The notes under the pieces: generated by a model
Told to the model about the DNA's origin: nothing
Seen by the model: only the letters and a program-made list of their open reading frames with translations
Databases searched by the model: none
Position numbers and translations under genes: made by a program
Assembly (NCBI RefSeq): GCF_030272615.1
Contig: NW_026729311.1
Coordinates: 2,501-35,000 of the forward strand
DNA from: Cryptomeria japonica
Lineage: Eukaryota; Streptophyta; Pinopsida; Cupressales; Cupressaceae
DNA length: 32,500 nucleotides
Direction: 5' to 3'
Part shown: positions 1-9,689 of the stretch, piece by piece
Layout of the letters: each line of letters opens with the position of its first letter
Position numbering within the stretch: position 1 is the first letter of the stretch

Positions 1-1255
1 GCCTGAACAATTCCCCTCTCGAAGGAAGGCCTCGGCCTTAATCGTCCACGACAAACAGCTCGACGAGGCATGAAGCACCCACGGGAGCCGGAGCATGACG
101 ATGCAGAGTCTCGGTTCACAGGAGCCTGGGAAGAACATCCCGTACGGAACCCTTTACCCGAAAACATCCGAACCGCACATGCTCGCGACAGTCCTGCCGT
201 TAGAGAATGCACCGTGCACGCGACCGAGTAAGGCCACTCAGAGACATCCATTTCCCAGGTATATGCCCCCTACGCACTTTTGGTGGCGCAACTCGCACGA
301 ACAGTCCCACCTCGACCCCGTAAACAAGCTTTTTTGCCTCGAAGAGTTCGTCGGAGACGAAGAAGCAACCTTCAGTGCAAACGTAGCACTCTTTTGTGCA
401 ACCGCCCAAACAACGCCCCCTCTACCCTCTGTCGAAACACTCGGCATTGCTGCTCCCTAAGGTGAGCTTCTCCTCATAGGCAATTCCGCTCTTATCCGGT
501 CACGTTTGTGTGCCCGAATTTCGCAAGGCAACCTCCATGGGACATGGAAAAGACTCGAGAAGAGAGCTCGCTCACGGGAGAGAGAAGCCAAGGAGACCAC
601 GAGAGTGCTGAGAGTGGGACAGCCCTGAATAGGCGGGAGAAGCCTGCGCGTATAAACGGAGATATATATCCAATTGCAACGAAGGAACGTGCCAAAGATC
701 GAGAACAATGGCAGAAATGCTAGTAACGTGCACTTCGGGACCAACGCATCACCGGAAGACAACCGCCAAACATCGAAAGAGTCGCGATGCTCCGCAACCT
801 ACGTGCAAAGCGGTCGCACACCGGGTAAGGGAGTGAGAGCCCCAAACATAGCTGGGCGAGGCGCTCACTCCGCTCTTTAATATCTCGTTAATACCGCCAA
901 GGAAATGGCACAAGCACACACACACAAGCATCCTCGGAAGAGGACAGTTCGAGTGACAGGTCAAATCCAAGAGTTCCGAAGACTACCTCCAGGAACAATC
1001 GGGAACAAGACCGATTACAAGTCGTCGAGTCTGTTACTGGGCGAACACGAGATGCGCACAGGAAATCGATCAGCCCTCACAATGGCCCAAGGCCAGAGAT
1101 CGGACTGCTACGATTTACCCCAACAATCATCGTGCCACTCTTCGCAGAGAGGTGATAGACGCCAACGAGCCCGCGCATAGAAATCGAGGTGTAAAAAGGG
1201 CGTTGAAGGCAGGAAGCCTGGACGAAAGAGGCTACGAGGTCACCTCGAAGCGGTC
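1..1255. other. Single-copy spacer DNA, no gene seen (possible distal 5' ETS on minus strand)
   Basis: This stretch lacks the repeats that fill the rest of the window. Open frames here are short (the longest is about 120 codons at 95-460), overlap on both strands and show no recognisable domain. I see no tRNA, no rRNA and no transposon ends. If the minus-strand Pol I promoters at 6383 and beyond drive a 35S unit whose 18S lies left of position 1, this would be the 18S-proximal part of the external transcribed spacer. That placement is inference from layout, and the 18S 5' end itself is not in the window. Confidence 0.45.
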
Positions 1256-1880
1256 TAAGAATCGGGCGCACTTGGGGCGACTACCAGTGCCAACCCCTTA
1301 TCCCGCGGTGCGTCCGACACACAGAAATTTCCAAGGCGGCCAAGGAGCCTCCCCGCATAGCAATCGGGGTGTGAGGTTACGGATGCAGCATTGATAGCAA
1401 TCGAGGTGTGAGGCGAAGGATGCAGAAGTGAGAGCCGAGGGATGTAGCAGAGATAGCAATCGGGGTGTGTGATGCAGAAGAGATAGCAATCGAGGTGTGC
1501 GGTGGGAAGGGCCCAGCAGCCAGAATGCATGAAGCGACGGATGAAGCAGTGATGACAACCGGGCTGTGAGGAGAGGAGGGATGCAGCCAAGAAAGCAATC
1601 AGGGCTCGAGGCAAGGGATGCATCAAGGATAGCAATCATGTTGTGAGGCGAGATTCCAAAGGCTAAACGTGAGAGGCTGCAGGGTCGACTCAGAGAGGTC
1701 TATGCATGTGAGAGGCTGAAAGCAAGGTCGACTCGGAGCGGTCTATGCATCGGGCGCGCTTGGGGCGACTACCAGTGCCAACCCCTTATCCCGCGACGCG
1801 TCCGACAAAGAGAACGTTCCAAGGCGGCAGAGGAGGTTACCAGCCGAAGGATGCAGTAGCAATAACAGGTATAGTTCCGC
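1256..1880. repeat. Degenerate relics of the 188-bp repeat family
   Basis: Fragments of the neighbouring 188-bp unit recur out of register. A partial unit lies at 1261-1376 (GACTACCAGTGCCAACCCC, then GCATAGCAATCGGGG). At about 1357-1650 several diverged short repeats carry the motif ATAGCAATCGAGGTGTGAGG followed by GGATGCAG. Two near-direct repeats at about 1668-1745 carry GAGAGGCTG and GTCTATGCAT. A partial unit follows at 1745. The decay pattern is that of an array edge, where unequal crossing-over no longer homogenises units. No coding capacity is supported. Confidence 0.75.
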
Positions 1881-4800
1881 GGCGGCCGAGAAGACTCACT
1901 GCATAGGAATCGGGATGCGAGGCGAGGGATGCGGCGGGAAGGCCCCGACGGCTAAACGGAAGAGGCTGCAGGGCCGCCTCGGAATGGTCCAAGCATCGGA
2001 TGCGATTGGGACGACTACCAGTGCCAACCCCTTATCCCGCGATGCGTCCGATACACAGATAGTTCCAAGGCGGCCGAGGAGCCTCACCGCATATCAATCG
2101 GGGTGCGAGGCGAGGGATGGGGCGGGAAGGCCCCAACGGCTAGACGGAAGAGGCTTCAGGGCCACCTCGGAATGGTCCAAGCATCGGACGCGCTTGGGGC
2201 GACTGCCAGTGCCAACCCCTTATCCCGCGATGCGTCCGATACACAGATGGTTCCAAGGCGGCCGAGGAGCCTCACCGCATAGCAATCGGGGGTGCGAGGC
2301 GAGGGATGGGGCGGGAAGGCCCCAACGGCTAGACGGAAGAGGCTTCAGGGCCGCCTAGGAATGGTCCAAGCATCGGACACGCTTGGGGCGACTACCAGTG
2401 ACAGCCCCCTATCCCGCGATGCGTCCGATACGAAGATGGTTCCAAGGCGGCCGAGGAGCCTCACCGCATAGCAATCGGGGTGCGAGGTGGGGGATGCGGC
2501 GAGATGGCCCCAACGGCTAGACGGAAGAGGCCACAGGGCCGCGTCGGAATAGTCCAAGCATCGGACGCGCTTGGGGCGACTACCAGTGACAACCCCTTAT
2601 CCCGCGATGCGTCCGATACGAAGATAGTTCCAAGGCGGCCGAGGAGCCTCACCGCATAGCAATCGGGGTGCGAGGTGGGGGATGCGGCGAGATGGCCCCA
2701 ACGGCTAGACGGAAGAGGCTGCAGGGCCGCCTCGGAATAGTCCAAGCATCGGACGCGCTTGGGGCCACTACCAGTGACAACCCCTTATCCCGCGATGCGT
2801 CCGATACGAAGATAGTTCCAAGGCGGCCGAAGAGCCTCACCGCATAGCAATCGGGGTGCGAGGTGGGGGATGCGGCGAGATGGCCCCAACGGCTAGACGG
2901 AAGAGGCCACAGGGCCGCCTCGGAATAGTCCAAGCATCGGACGCGCTTGGGGCGACTACCAGTGACAACCCCTTATCCCGCGATGCGTCCGATACGAAGA
3001 TAGTTCCCAGGCGGCCGAGGAGCCTCACCGCATAGCAATCGGGGTGCGAGGCGAGGGATGCGGCGAGATGGCCCCAAAGGCTAGACGGAAGAGGCTGCAG
3101 GGCTGCCTCGGAATAGTCCAAGCATCGGACGCGCTTGGGGCGACTACCACTGCCAACCCCTTATCCCGCGATGCGTCCGATACACAGATAGTTCCGAGGC
3201 GGCCGAGGAGGTGGGGGATGCAGCGAGATGGCCCCAATGGCTAGACGGAAGAGGCTGCAGGGCCGCCTCGGAATAGTCCAAGCATCGGACGCGCTTGGGG
3301 CGACTACCAGTGACAACCCCTTATCCCGCGATGCGTCCGATACACAGATAGTTCCGAGGCGGCCAAGGAGCCTCACCGCATAGCAATCGTGGTGCGAGGT
3401 GGGGGATGCGGCGAGATGGCCCCAACGGCTAGACGGAAGAGGCTGCAGGGCCGCCTCGGAATGGTCCAAGCATCGGATGCGCTTGGGGCGACTACCACTG
3501 CCAACCCCTTATCCCGCGATGCGTCCGATACACAGATAGTTCCAAGGCGGCCGAGGAGCCTCACAGCATAGCAATCAGGGTGCGAGGCGAGGGATGCGGC
3601 GAGAAAGCCCCAACGGCTAGAGGGAAGAGGCTTCAGGTCCGCCTCGGAATGGTCCAAGCATCGGACGCGCTTGGGGCGACTACCAGTGACAACCCCTTAT
3701 CCCGCGACGCGTCCGATACACAGATAGTTCCAAGGCGGCCGAGGAGCCTCACCGCATAGCAATCGGGGTGCGAGGCGAGGGATGCGGCGAGAAGGACCCA
3801 ACGGCTACACGGAAGAGGCTTCGGGGCCGCCTCGGAATGGTCCAAGCATCGGACGCGCTTGGGGCGACTACCAGTGACAACCCCTTATCCCGCGACGCGT
3901 CCGATACACAGATAGTTCCAAGGCGGCCGAGGAGCCTCACCGCATAGCAATCGGGGTGCGAGGCGAGGGATGCGGCGAGAAGGACCCAACGGCTACACGG
4001 AAGAGGCTTCGGGGCCGCCTCGGAATGGTCCAAGCATCGGACGCGCTTGGGGCGACTACCAGTGACAACCCCTTATCCCGCGACGCGTCCGATACACAGA
4101 TAGTTCCAAGGCGGCCGAGGAGCCTCACCGCATAGCAATCGGGGTGCGAGGCGAGGGATGCGGCGAGAAGGACCCAACGGCTAGACGGAAGAGGCTTCGG
4201 GTCCGCCTCGGAATGGTCCAAGCATCGGACGCGCTTGGGGCGACTACCAGTGACAACCCCTTATCCCGCGACGCGTCCGATACACAGATAGTTCCAAGGC
4301 GGCCGAGGAGCCTCACCGCATAGCAATCGGGGTGCGAGGCGAGGGATGCGGCGAGAAGGACCCAACGGCTAGACGGAAGAGGCTTCGGGTCCGCCTCGGA
4401 ATGGTCCAAGCATCGGACGCGCTTGGGGCGACTACCAGTGACAACCCCTTATCCCGCGACGCGTCCGATACACAGATAGTTCCAAGGCGGCCGAGGAGCC
4501 TCACCGCATAGCAATCGGGGTGCGAGGCGAGGGATGCGGCGAGAAGGACCCAACGGCTAGACGGAAGAGGCTTCGGGTCCGCCTCGGAATGGTCCAAGCA
4601 TCGGACGCGCTTGGGGCGACTACCAGTGACAACCCCTTATCCCGCGACGCGTCCGATACACAGATAGTTCCGAGGCGGCCGAGGAGCCTCACCGCATAGC
4701 AATCGGGGTGCGAGGCGAAGGATGCGGCGAGAAGGACCCAACGGCTAGACGGAAGAGGCTTCGGGTCCGCCTCGGAATGGTCCAAGCATCGGACGCGCTT

Positions 4801-6032
4801 GGGGCGACTACCAGTGACAACCCCTTATCCCGCGACGCGTCCGATACACAGATAGTTCCAAGGCGGCCGAGGAGCCTCACCGCATAGCAATCGGGGTGCG
4901 AGGCGAGGGATGCGGCGAGAAGGACCCAACGGCTAGACGGAAGAGGCTTCAGGGCCGCCTCGGAATGGTCCAAGCATCGAACGCGCTTGGGGCGACTACC
5001 AGTGACAACCCCTTATCCCGCGACGCGTCCGATACACAGATAGTTCCGAGGCGGCCGAGGAGCCTCACCGCATAGCAATCGGGGTGCGAGGCGAGGGATG
5101 CGGCGAGAAGGACCCAACGGCTAGACGGAAGAGGCTTCAGGGCCGCCTCGGAATGGTCCAAGCATCGGACGCGCTTGGGGCGACTACCAGTGACAACCCC
5201 TTATCCCGCGACGCGTCCGATACACAGATAGTTCCGAGGCGGCCGAGGAGCCTCACCGCATAGCAATCGGGGTGCGAGGCGAGGGATGCGGCGAGAAGGA
5301 CCCAACGGCTAGACGGAAGAGGCTTCAGGGCCGCCTCGGAATGGTCCAAGCATCGGACGCGCTTGGGGCGACTACCAATGACAACCCCTTATCCCGCGAC
5401 GCGTCCGATACACAGATAGTTCCGAGGCGGCCGAGGAGCCTCACCGCATAGCAATCGGGGTGCGAGGCGAGGGATGCGGCGAGAAGGACCCAACGGCTAG
5501 ACGGAAGAGGCTTCAGGGCCGCCTCGGAATGGTCCAAGCATCGGACGCGCTTGGGGCGACTACCAGTGACAACCCCTTATCCCGCGACGCGTCCGATACA
5601 CAGATAGTTCCGAGGCGGCCGAGGAGCCTCACCGCATAGCAATCGGGGTGCAAGGCGAGGGATGCGGCGAGAAGGACCCAACGGCTAGACGGAAGAGGCT
5701 TCAGGGCCGCCTCGGAATGGTCCAAGCATCGGACGCGCTTGGGGCGACTACCAGTGACAACCCCTTATCCCGCGACGCGTCCGATACACAGATAGTTCCG
5801 AGGCGGCCGAGGAGCCTCACCGCATAGCAATCGGGGTGCGAGGCGAGGGATGCGGCGAGAAGGACCCAACGGCTAGACGGAAGAGGCTTCAGGGCCGCCT
5901 CGGAATGGTCCAAGCATCGGACGCGCTTGGGGCGACTACCGTTGCCAACCCCTTATCCCGCGATGCGTCTGATACACAGATAGTTCCGAGGCGGCCGAGG
6001 AGCCTCACCGCATAGCAATCGGGTTGCGAGGC
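1881..6032. repeat. 188-bp tandem array, 22 units
   Basis: Taking CATCGGACGCGCTTGGGGCG as phase marker, units start at 1996, 2182, 2371, 2559, 2747, 2935, 3123, 3283, then every 188 bp from 3471 to 5915. Each unit runs through GACTACCAGTGACAACCCC, TTATCCCGCGA, AGATAGTTCC, GGCGGCCGAGGAGCCTCACC, GCATAGCAATCGGGGTGCGA and ACGGAAGAGGCT. The unit starting at 3123 is only 160 bp because 28 bp around AGCCTCACCGCATAGCAATC are missing. Units from about 3659 rightward are nearly identical; those at the left are more divergent. Sub-families (CTTCGGGTCCGCC against CTTCAGGGCCGCC) form contiguous blocks, as expected from local unit amplification. Since 188 is not a multiple of 3, the repeated 94- and 70-codon minus-strand frames are artefacts. 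The array probably lies in the 5' ETS (inference). Confidence 0.97.
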
Positions 6033-6270
6033 AGATTATTGGGAAGGGAACCCCCTGGGATGCGGCTCAAGCAGTGCCCAAAGGGACTGGAATGCGGAAT
6101 CACATCGAGAGACCCAAATGCTATACGAGGGCTCAAATCGAATTATCGATTTGGCCACGACATGGACGCATCGGAACGACTACCTTTGCCGAACCACTCG
6201 CAATTGCATCCATACCGAAACCAATAGACATTTCCGTTAGAGCCCTCGCATAGCATTCGGGAATCTCGCA

Positions 6271-6360
6271 TGCCCCTCTAAATCGACCAATGCTGGCGCT
6301 CAATGAAAATCCGAGCGCTACCACCGTTCGAGCGCCAGCATTGGTCGAGTTAGAGGGGCA
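6271..6360 (-). promoter_or_regulatory. Leader stem-loop 1 (31-bp arms)
   Basis: Arms at 6271-6301 and 6330-6360 are reverse complements over 31 bp with one mismatch. The inner 18 bp (CGACCAATGCTGGCGCTC against its exact complement) are perfect. The loop is 28 nt. Relative to the predicted minus-strand start at 6392 the structure occupies +33 to +122. It would fold at the 5' end of the transcript. A role in pre-rRNA processing or promoter-proximal pausing is inference. Confidence 0.8.
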
Positions 6361-6382
6361 CGGGGGAGAATGCTCCAGTCAA

Positions 6383-6397
6383 CACCTCCCCTATATA
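6383..6397 (-). promoter_or_regulatory. Pol I-type promoter box 1 (leftmost; candidate gene promoter)
   Basis: The minus strand reads TATATAGGGGAGGTG. Plant RNA polymerase I core promoters share TATATA(R)GGGG with initiation at the last A of the TATA stretch, which here is 6392. The upstream flank GGACAAATAACT is shared with all other boxes in the window. Being closest to the presumed 18S side, it is the best candidate for the gene promoter, unless another lies left of the window. On the + strand the same site reads CCCCTATATAAG and could be read as a Pol II TATA box, which I consider less likely. Confidence 0.65.
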
Positions 6398-6758
6398 AGT
6401 TATTTGTCCGATTCTCGCACAACCGTAGTCTGCCTCGTCGAATCAAACAACGGTCCCAGATTCCGACTTCCGTTCCGTAGAGACCCAAAAGCTAGATGGA
6501 GGCTCGCAAGAAAGAGAGTCGGCGCATAGCAATCGGGTTTCTCGAACGTTTAGGGACCGAGCTCACTTGCGGATAGGGCAAAATCCGCCAAGCAACCCAA
6601 AAGCTAGACGGGGGCTCGAATCGAATCGCCTAGGCGGCCACAACAACGACGTGTTGGATCGACTACCAGTGCCAAACCATTCAGCAAGACTAGTCTGTGT
6701 CGAGGCCGGATAGAGATTCTCAGAGAGCGCCCGCATAGCATTTAGGAGACCTGCCGCG

Positions 6759-6847
6759 TCCCTCACACTCGACAAATGGTGGTGCACGTTTATAAATCCG
6801 AGCGATCCCAACCCTTTCAAGCACCAACATCGGTCGAGATAGAGGGG
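6759..6847 (-). promoter_or_regulatory. Leader stem-loop 2 (diverged arms)
   Basis: Arms at 6759-6785 and 6821-6847 pair at 20 of 27 positions, with TGGTGC/GCACCA at the loop-proximal end. The position is +36 to +124 from the predicted start at 6882, matching stem-loop 1. One pair that is C-G in stem-loop 1 is T-A here, a compensatory change. Confidence 0.6.
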
Positions 6848-6872
6848 CACGGAGGGGGCTGCGTGAGACAAC

Positions 6873-6887
6873 ACAGTCCCCTATATA
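6873..6887 (-). promoter_or_regulatory. Pol I-type promoter box 2
   Basis: The minus strand reads TATATAGGGGACTGT, predicted start 6882. It differs from the other boxes just after GGGGA. The conserved GGACAAATAACT flank lies upstream and stem-loop 2 downstream. Confidence 0.6.
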
Positions 6888-7199
6888 AGTTATTTGTCCG
6901 ATTCTCACACATCCGAAGAATGGTCATCAAATCGGACAACAGCCCAAACTTCCGACTTCCGTCCCAGAAAGCCCAAGAGCTATCTAAAACGTTCATGGCC
7001 GGAACTCGATCGCGGCTATACCAGTCCGCCAAGCAACCCAAAAGCTAGACTGGAGCTCTAGTCGAATCACCTCTGTGGCCATTGCAAGGACGTGTTGGAG
7101 CGACTACCATTGCCGAACCATTCCGCAGGTCGAGTCCATACCAAGGCCGCATAGAGATTCACGATGAGCTCCTGCATAGCAATCAGGAGACTTGCCGTG

Positions 7200-7287
7200 T
7201 CCATCACAATCGATAAATCCTGGTGCAAGATTTTTGCATCCGAGCGCTCCAACCAGTCGAGCACCAGCATCAATCGACATAAACGGG
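7200..7287 (-). promoter_or_regulatory. Leader stem-loop 3 (most diverged arms)
   Basis: Arms at 7200-7226 and 7261-7287 still pair through TGGTGC/GCACCA and TCGAT/ATCGA, with the outer part decayed. The position is +37 to +124 from the predicted start at 7323. A second compensatory pair (C-G to T-A in the CGAC/CGAT block) is seen relative to stem-loop 1. Confidence 0.5.
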
Positions 7288-7313
7288 CACGGGGGGAGGA
7301 TGCTCGAGAACAC

Positions 7314-7328
7314 TACCTCCCCTATATA
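7314..7328 (-). promoter_or_regulatory. Pol I-type promoter box 3
   Basis: The minus strand reads TATATAGGGGAGGTA, predicted start 7323. It is the last class I unit, with stem-loop 3 downstream. Confidence 0.6.
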
Positions 7329-7463
7329 AGTTATTTGTCCGATTCTCAAGCAGCCGAAGTCTGGTCATCGAATCGGGTCAAAGACCACAACTTCCGACTT
7401 TACCCACAATGCAAGTCATCGAATCGAACATCGGCCCCCGAGTCGGACTCCATGCGTATGTCA

Positions 7464-7763
7464 GGTCATCGGACCCAAATTCCGCCTTCCTGCGCATGGC
7501 GGGCCATCAATATCAACTCGGTCATCGGACCCAAACTCCGCCTTTTTGCGTATGGCACGCCTTCAAATCGGTCATCGGACCCAAATTCCGCCTTCCTGTG
7601 CATGGCGGGCCATCAACATCAACTCGGTCATCGGACCCAAATTCCGCCTTTCTGCGCATGGCACGCCATCAACTCGGTCATCGGACCCAAATTCCGCCTT
7701 CCTGCGCATGGCAGGTCATCGGACACAAATTCAGACCTCGCCAATATGCCTACGTATCGAATC
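7464..7763. repeat. Short direct repeats alternating 56 and 50 bp
   Basis: GGTCATCGGACCCAAATTCC recurs at 7464, 7520, 7570, 7626, 7676, 7714 and 7764, giving steps of 56, 50, 56, 50, 38 and 50 bp. Most copies continue CGCCTTCCTGCGCATGGC. The motif is also part of the 311-bp promoter units to the right, so this block looks like a local expansion of one of their segments. The overlapping forward frames here (about 210-250 codons) arise from the repeat. Confidence 0.9.
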
Positions 7764-7858
7764 GGTCATCGGACCCAACTTCCGACTTCATCCATACTGT
7801 AGGGTCTTTGAGGTTGGCGCGGTGCGCTCAACCCAGGGAGTCGACCCATCGAAGCATA

Positions 7859-7873
7859 CACCTCCCCTATATA
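7859..7873 (-). promoter_or_regulatory. Pol I-type promoter box 4 (311-bp class)
   Basis: The minus strand reads TATATAGGGGAGGTG, predicted start 7868. The upstream flank is GGACAAATAGCT. Probable spacer promoter. Confidence 0.6.
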
Positions 7874-8169
7874 AGCTATTTGTCCGATTCCCACACCTGT
7901 GTAGTTTGCACCTCTGACCAGGACATCGACCCCAACTTCCGAACTCGACTGCAACGACGGCACCAGCGCCTTGGTGCGCACCTTGCGACGCACAGTCCCA
8001 ACATTCGCCTTCCTGCACATGGCAGGTCATCGGACCCAAATTCCGACCTCGCGAGTATGCCTACATATCGAATCGGTCATCGGACCCAACTTCCGACTTC
8101 ATCCATACCGTAGGGTCTTTGAGGTTGGCGCGGTGCGCTCAACCCGGGGAGTCGACCCAACGAAGCATA

Positions 8170-8184
8170 CACCTCCCCTATATA
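8170..8184 (-). promoter_or_regulatory. Pol I-type promoter box 5 (311-bp class)
   Basis: Same minus-strand box as box 4, exactly 311 bp away; predicted start 8179. Confidence 0.6.
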
Positions 8185-8480
8185 AGCTATTTGTCCGATT
8201 CCCACACCTGTGTAGTTTGCACCTCCGATCAAGACATCGACCCCAACTTCCGAACTCGCCTCCAACGACCGAACCAGCGCCTTGGTGCGCACCTTGCAAC
8301 GCACAGTGCCAACATTCGCCTTCCTGCACGTGGCAGGTCATCGGACCCAAATTCCGACCTCGCGAGTATGCCTACATATCGAATCGGTCATCGGACCCAA
8401 CTTCCGACTTCATCCATACCGTAGGGTCTTTGAGGTTGGCGCGGTGCGCTCAACCCGAGGAGTCGACCCAACGAAGCATA

Positions 8481-8495
8481 CACCTCCCCTATATA
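8481..8495 (-). promoter_or_regulatory. Pol I-type promoter box 6 (311-bp class)
   Basis: Same box, 311 bp from box 5; predicted start 8490. Confidence 0.6.
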
Positions 8496-8791
8496 AGCTA
8501 TTTGTCCGATTCCCACACCTGTGTAGCTTGCACCTCCGATCAGGACATCGACCCCAACTTCCGAACTCGACTAAAAAGACCGCACCAGCGCCTTGGTGTG
8601 CACCTTGCAACGCACAGTGTCAACATTCGCCTTCCTGCACATGGCAGGTCATCGGACCCAAATTCCGACCTCATGAGCATACCTACTAATCGAATCGGTC
8701 ATCGGACCCAACTTCCGACTTCATCCATACCGTAGGGTCTTTGAGGTTGGCGCGGTGCGCTCAACCTGGGGAGTCGACCCATCGAAGCATA

Positions 8792-8806
8792 CACCTCCCC
8801 TATATA
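8792..8806 (-). promoter_or_regulatory. Pol I-type promoter box 7 (311-bp class)
   Basis: Same box, 311 bp from box 6; predicted start 8801. The 52-bp satellite begins about 108 bp upstream of it on the minus strand. Confidence 0.6.
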
Positions 8807-8913
8807 AGCTATTTGTCCGATTCCGACACCTGTGTAGTTTGCACCTCCGCTCAGGACATCGACCCCAACTTCCGAACTCGCCTGCAACGACCGAACCAGC
8901 GCCTTGGTGCGCA

Positions 8914-9547
8914 CCAAAAGTGCGCACTTTTGGAGGGCACTTTTGTGCGCTCCAAAGGTGCGCACTTTTGGAGGGCACTTTTCTGCGCTCCAAAGGTGCG
9001 CACTTTTGGAGGGCACTTTTTGGAGGGCACTTTTCTGCGCTCCAAAGGTGCGCACTTTTGGAGGGCACTTTTTGGAGGGCACTTTTCTGCGCTCCAAAGG
9101 TGCGCACTTTTGGAGGGCACTTTTTGGAGGGCACTTTTCTGCGCTCCAAAGGTGCGCACTTTTGGAGGGCACTTTTTGGAGGGCACTTTTCTGCGCTCCA
9201 AAGGTGCGCACTTTTGGAGGGCACTTTTTGGAGGGCACTTTTCTGCGCTCCAAAGGTGCGCACTTTTGGAGGGCACTTTTTGGAGGGCACTTTTCTGCGC
9301 TCCAAAGGTGCGCACTTTTGGAGGGCACTTTTTGGAGGGCACTTTTCTGCGCTCCAAAGGTGCGCACTTTTGGAGGGCACTTTTTGGAGGGCACTTTTCT
9401 GCGCTCCAAAGGTGCGCACTTTTGGAGGGCACTTTTTGGAGGGCACTTTTCTGCGCTCCAAAGGTGCGCACTTTTGGAGGGCACTTTTGTGCACTCCAAA
9501 GGTGCGCACTTTTGGAGGGCACTTTTCCTGTGCTCCAAAGGTGCACA
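8914..9547. repeat. 52-bp satellite with 38-bp edge units, palindrome-rich
   Basis: TCCAAAGGTGCGCAC marks units at 8952, 8990, then every 52 bp to 9458 (nine steps), then 9496 and 9535. Outer steps are 38-39 bp. The 52-bp form is the 38-bp form plus an internal 14-bp duplication (TTTGGAGGGCACTT). The array opens with a perfect 20-bp palindrome at 8914-8933, CCAAAAGTGCGCACTTTTGG, and every unit carries GTGCGCAC and CTGCGCTCC dyads. It splits the promoter array: boxes 7 and 8 are 883 bp apart instead of 311 or 157. Frames of 240-300 codons on both strands simply read the satellite in rotating phase and are not genes. Confidence 0.97.
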
Positions 9548-9674
9548 CCTAGGTGAGCACCTTCGACCACACCTTGTAGCACACCAAACTCTGACTTTCG
9601 ACTTCATCCGCAATGCAGGGTCTTTGAGGTTGGCGCAATGCGCACAACCAGGGGAGTCGACCCATCAAACCCAA

Positions 9675-9689
9675 CACCTCCCCTATATA
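9675..9689 (-). promoter_or_regulatory. Pol I-type promoter box 8 (157-bp class)
   Basis: The minus strand reads TATATAGGGGAGGTG, predicted start 9684. First box right of the 52-bp satellite. Confidence 0.6.

Larger units (their letters stand above)
6033..7390 (-). repeat. Class I promoter-bearing spacer units (three, about 440-490 bp)
   Basis: Three related, diverged units repeat a fixed order of elements: AAAAGCTAGACGGGGGCTCG-like (about 6112, 6597, 7036), GACTACC(A/T)(G/T)TGCC(A/G)AACCA (6178, 6661, 7102), GCATAGCA, an inverted repeat, then the CCCCTATATAAG box (6383, 6873, 7314). The GACTACC and GCATAGCA motifs also occur in the 188-bp repeat, so the two families share ancestry. On the minus strand the order is promoter, stem-loop leader, then 188-bp-like sequence. 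Units are far more diverged than those further right. Open frames here are short, lie on both strands and are not credible as genes. Confidence 0.75.
7711..8913 (-). repeat. 311-bp promoter-bearing spacer units, three complete and one truncated
   Basis: Units begin near GGCAGGTCATCGGACCC at 7710, 8021, 8332 and 8643, with a 311-bp period. Each carries GGGTCTTTGAGGTTGGCGCG, a GGAGTCGACCCA motif, the CCTCCCCTATATAAGC box, then GCACCTCCGATCAGGACATC and GCGCCTTGGTGCGCACC. The fourth unit breaks off at about 8913, where the 52-bp satellite begins directly after GGTGCGCACC. Units are nearly identical, so they were amplified more recently than the class I units. Confidence 0.95.

Noticed and set aside
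95-460. 121-codon forward frame in the single-copy segment
   Set aside because: No recognisable domain, overlapping frames of similar size on the other strand, and likely transcribed-spacer context on the opposite strand.
640-690. Possible promoter at GGAGATATATATCC
   Set aside because: On neither strand is the TATATA followed by the GGGG start region of the plant Pol I core, and the flank conserved at the thirteen other boxes is absent.
1996-6032. CRISPR-like or centromeric satellite reading of the 188-bp array
   Set aside because: There are no unique spacers between conserved repeats, so it is not CRISPR. The length is near plant centromeric satellites, but only 22 units are present and they share motifs with the adjacent promoter units, which points to rDNA spacer repeats.
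7164-8735. Forward frames of 210-254 codons across the 56/50- and 311-bp repeats
   Set aside because: They consist of repeat-derived Arg/Ser/Pro words that recur in shifted frames at each repeat; nothing beyond the repeat structure supports translation.
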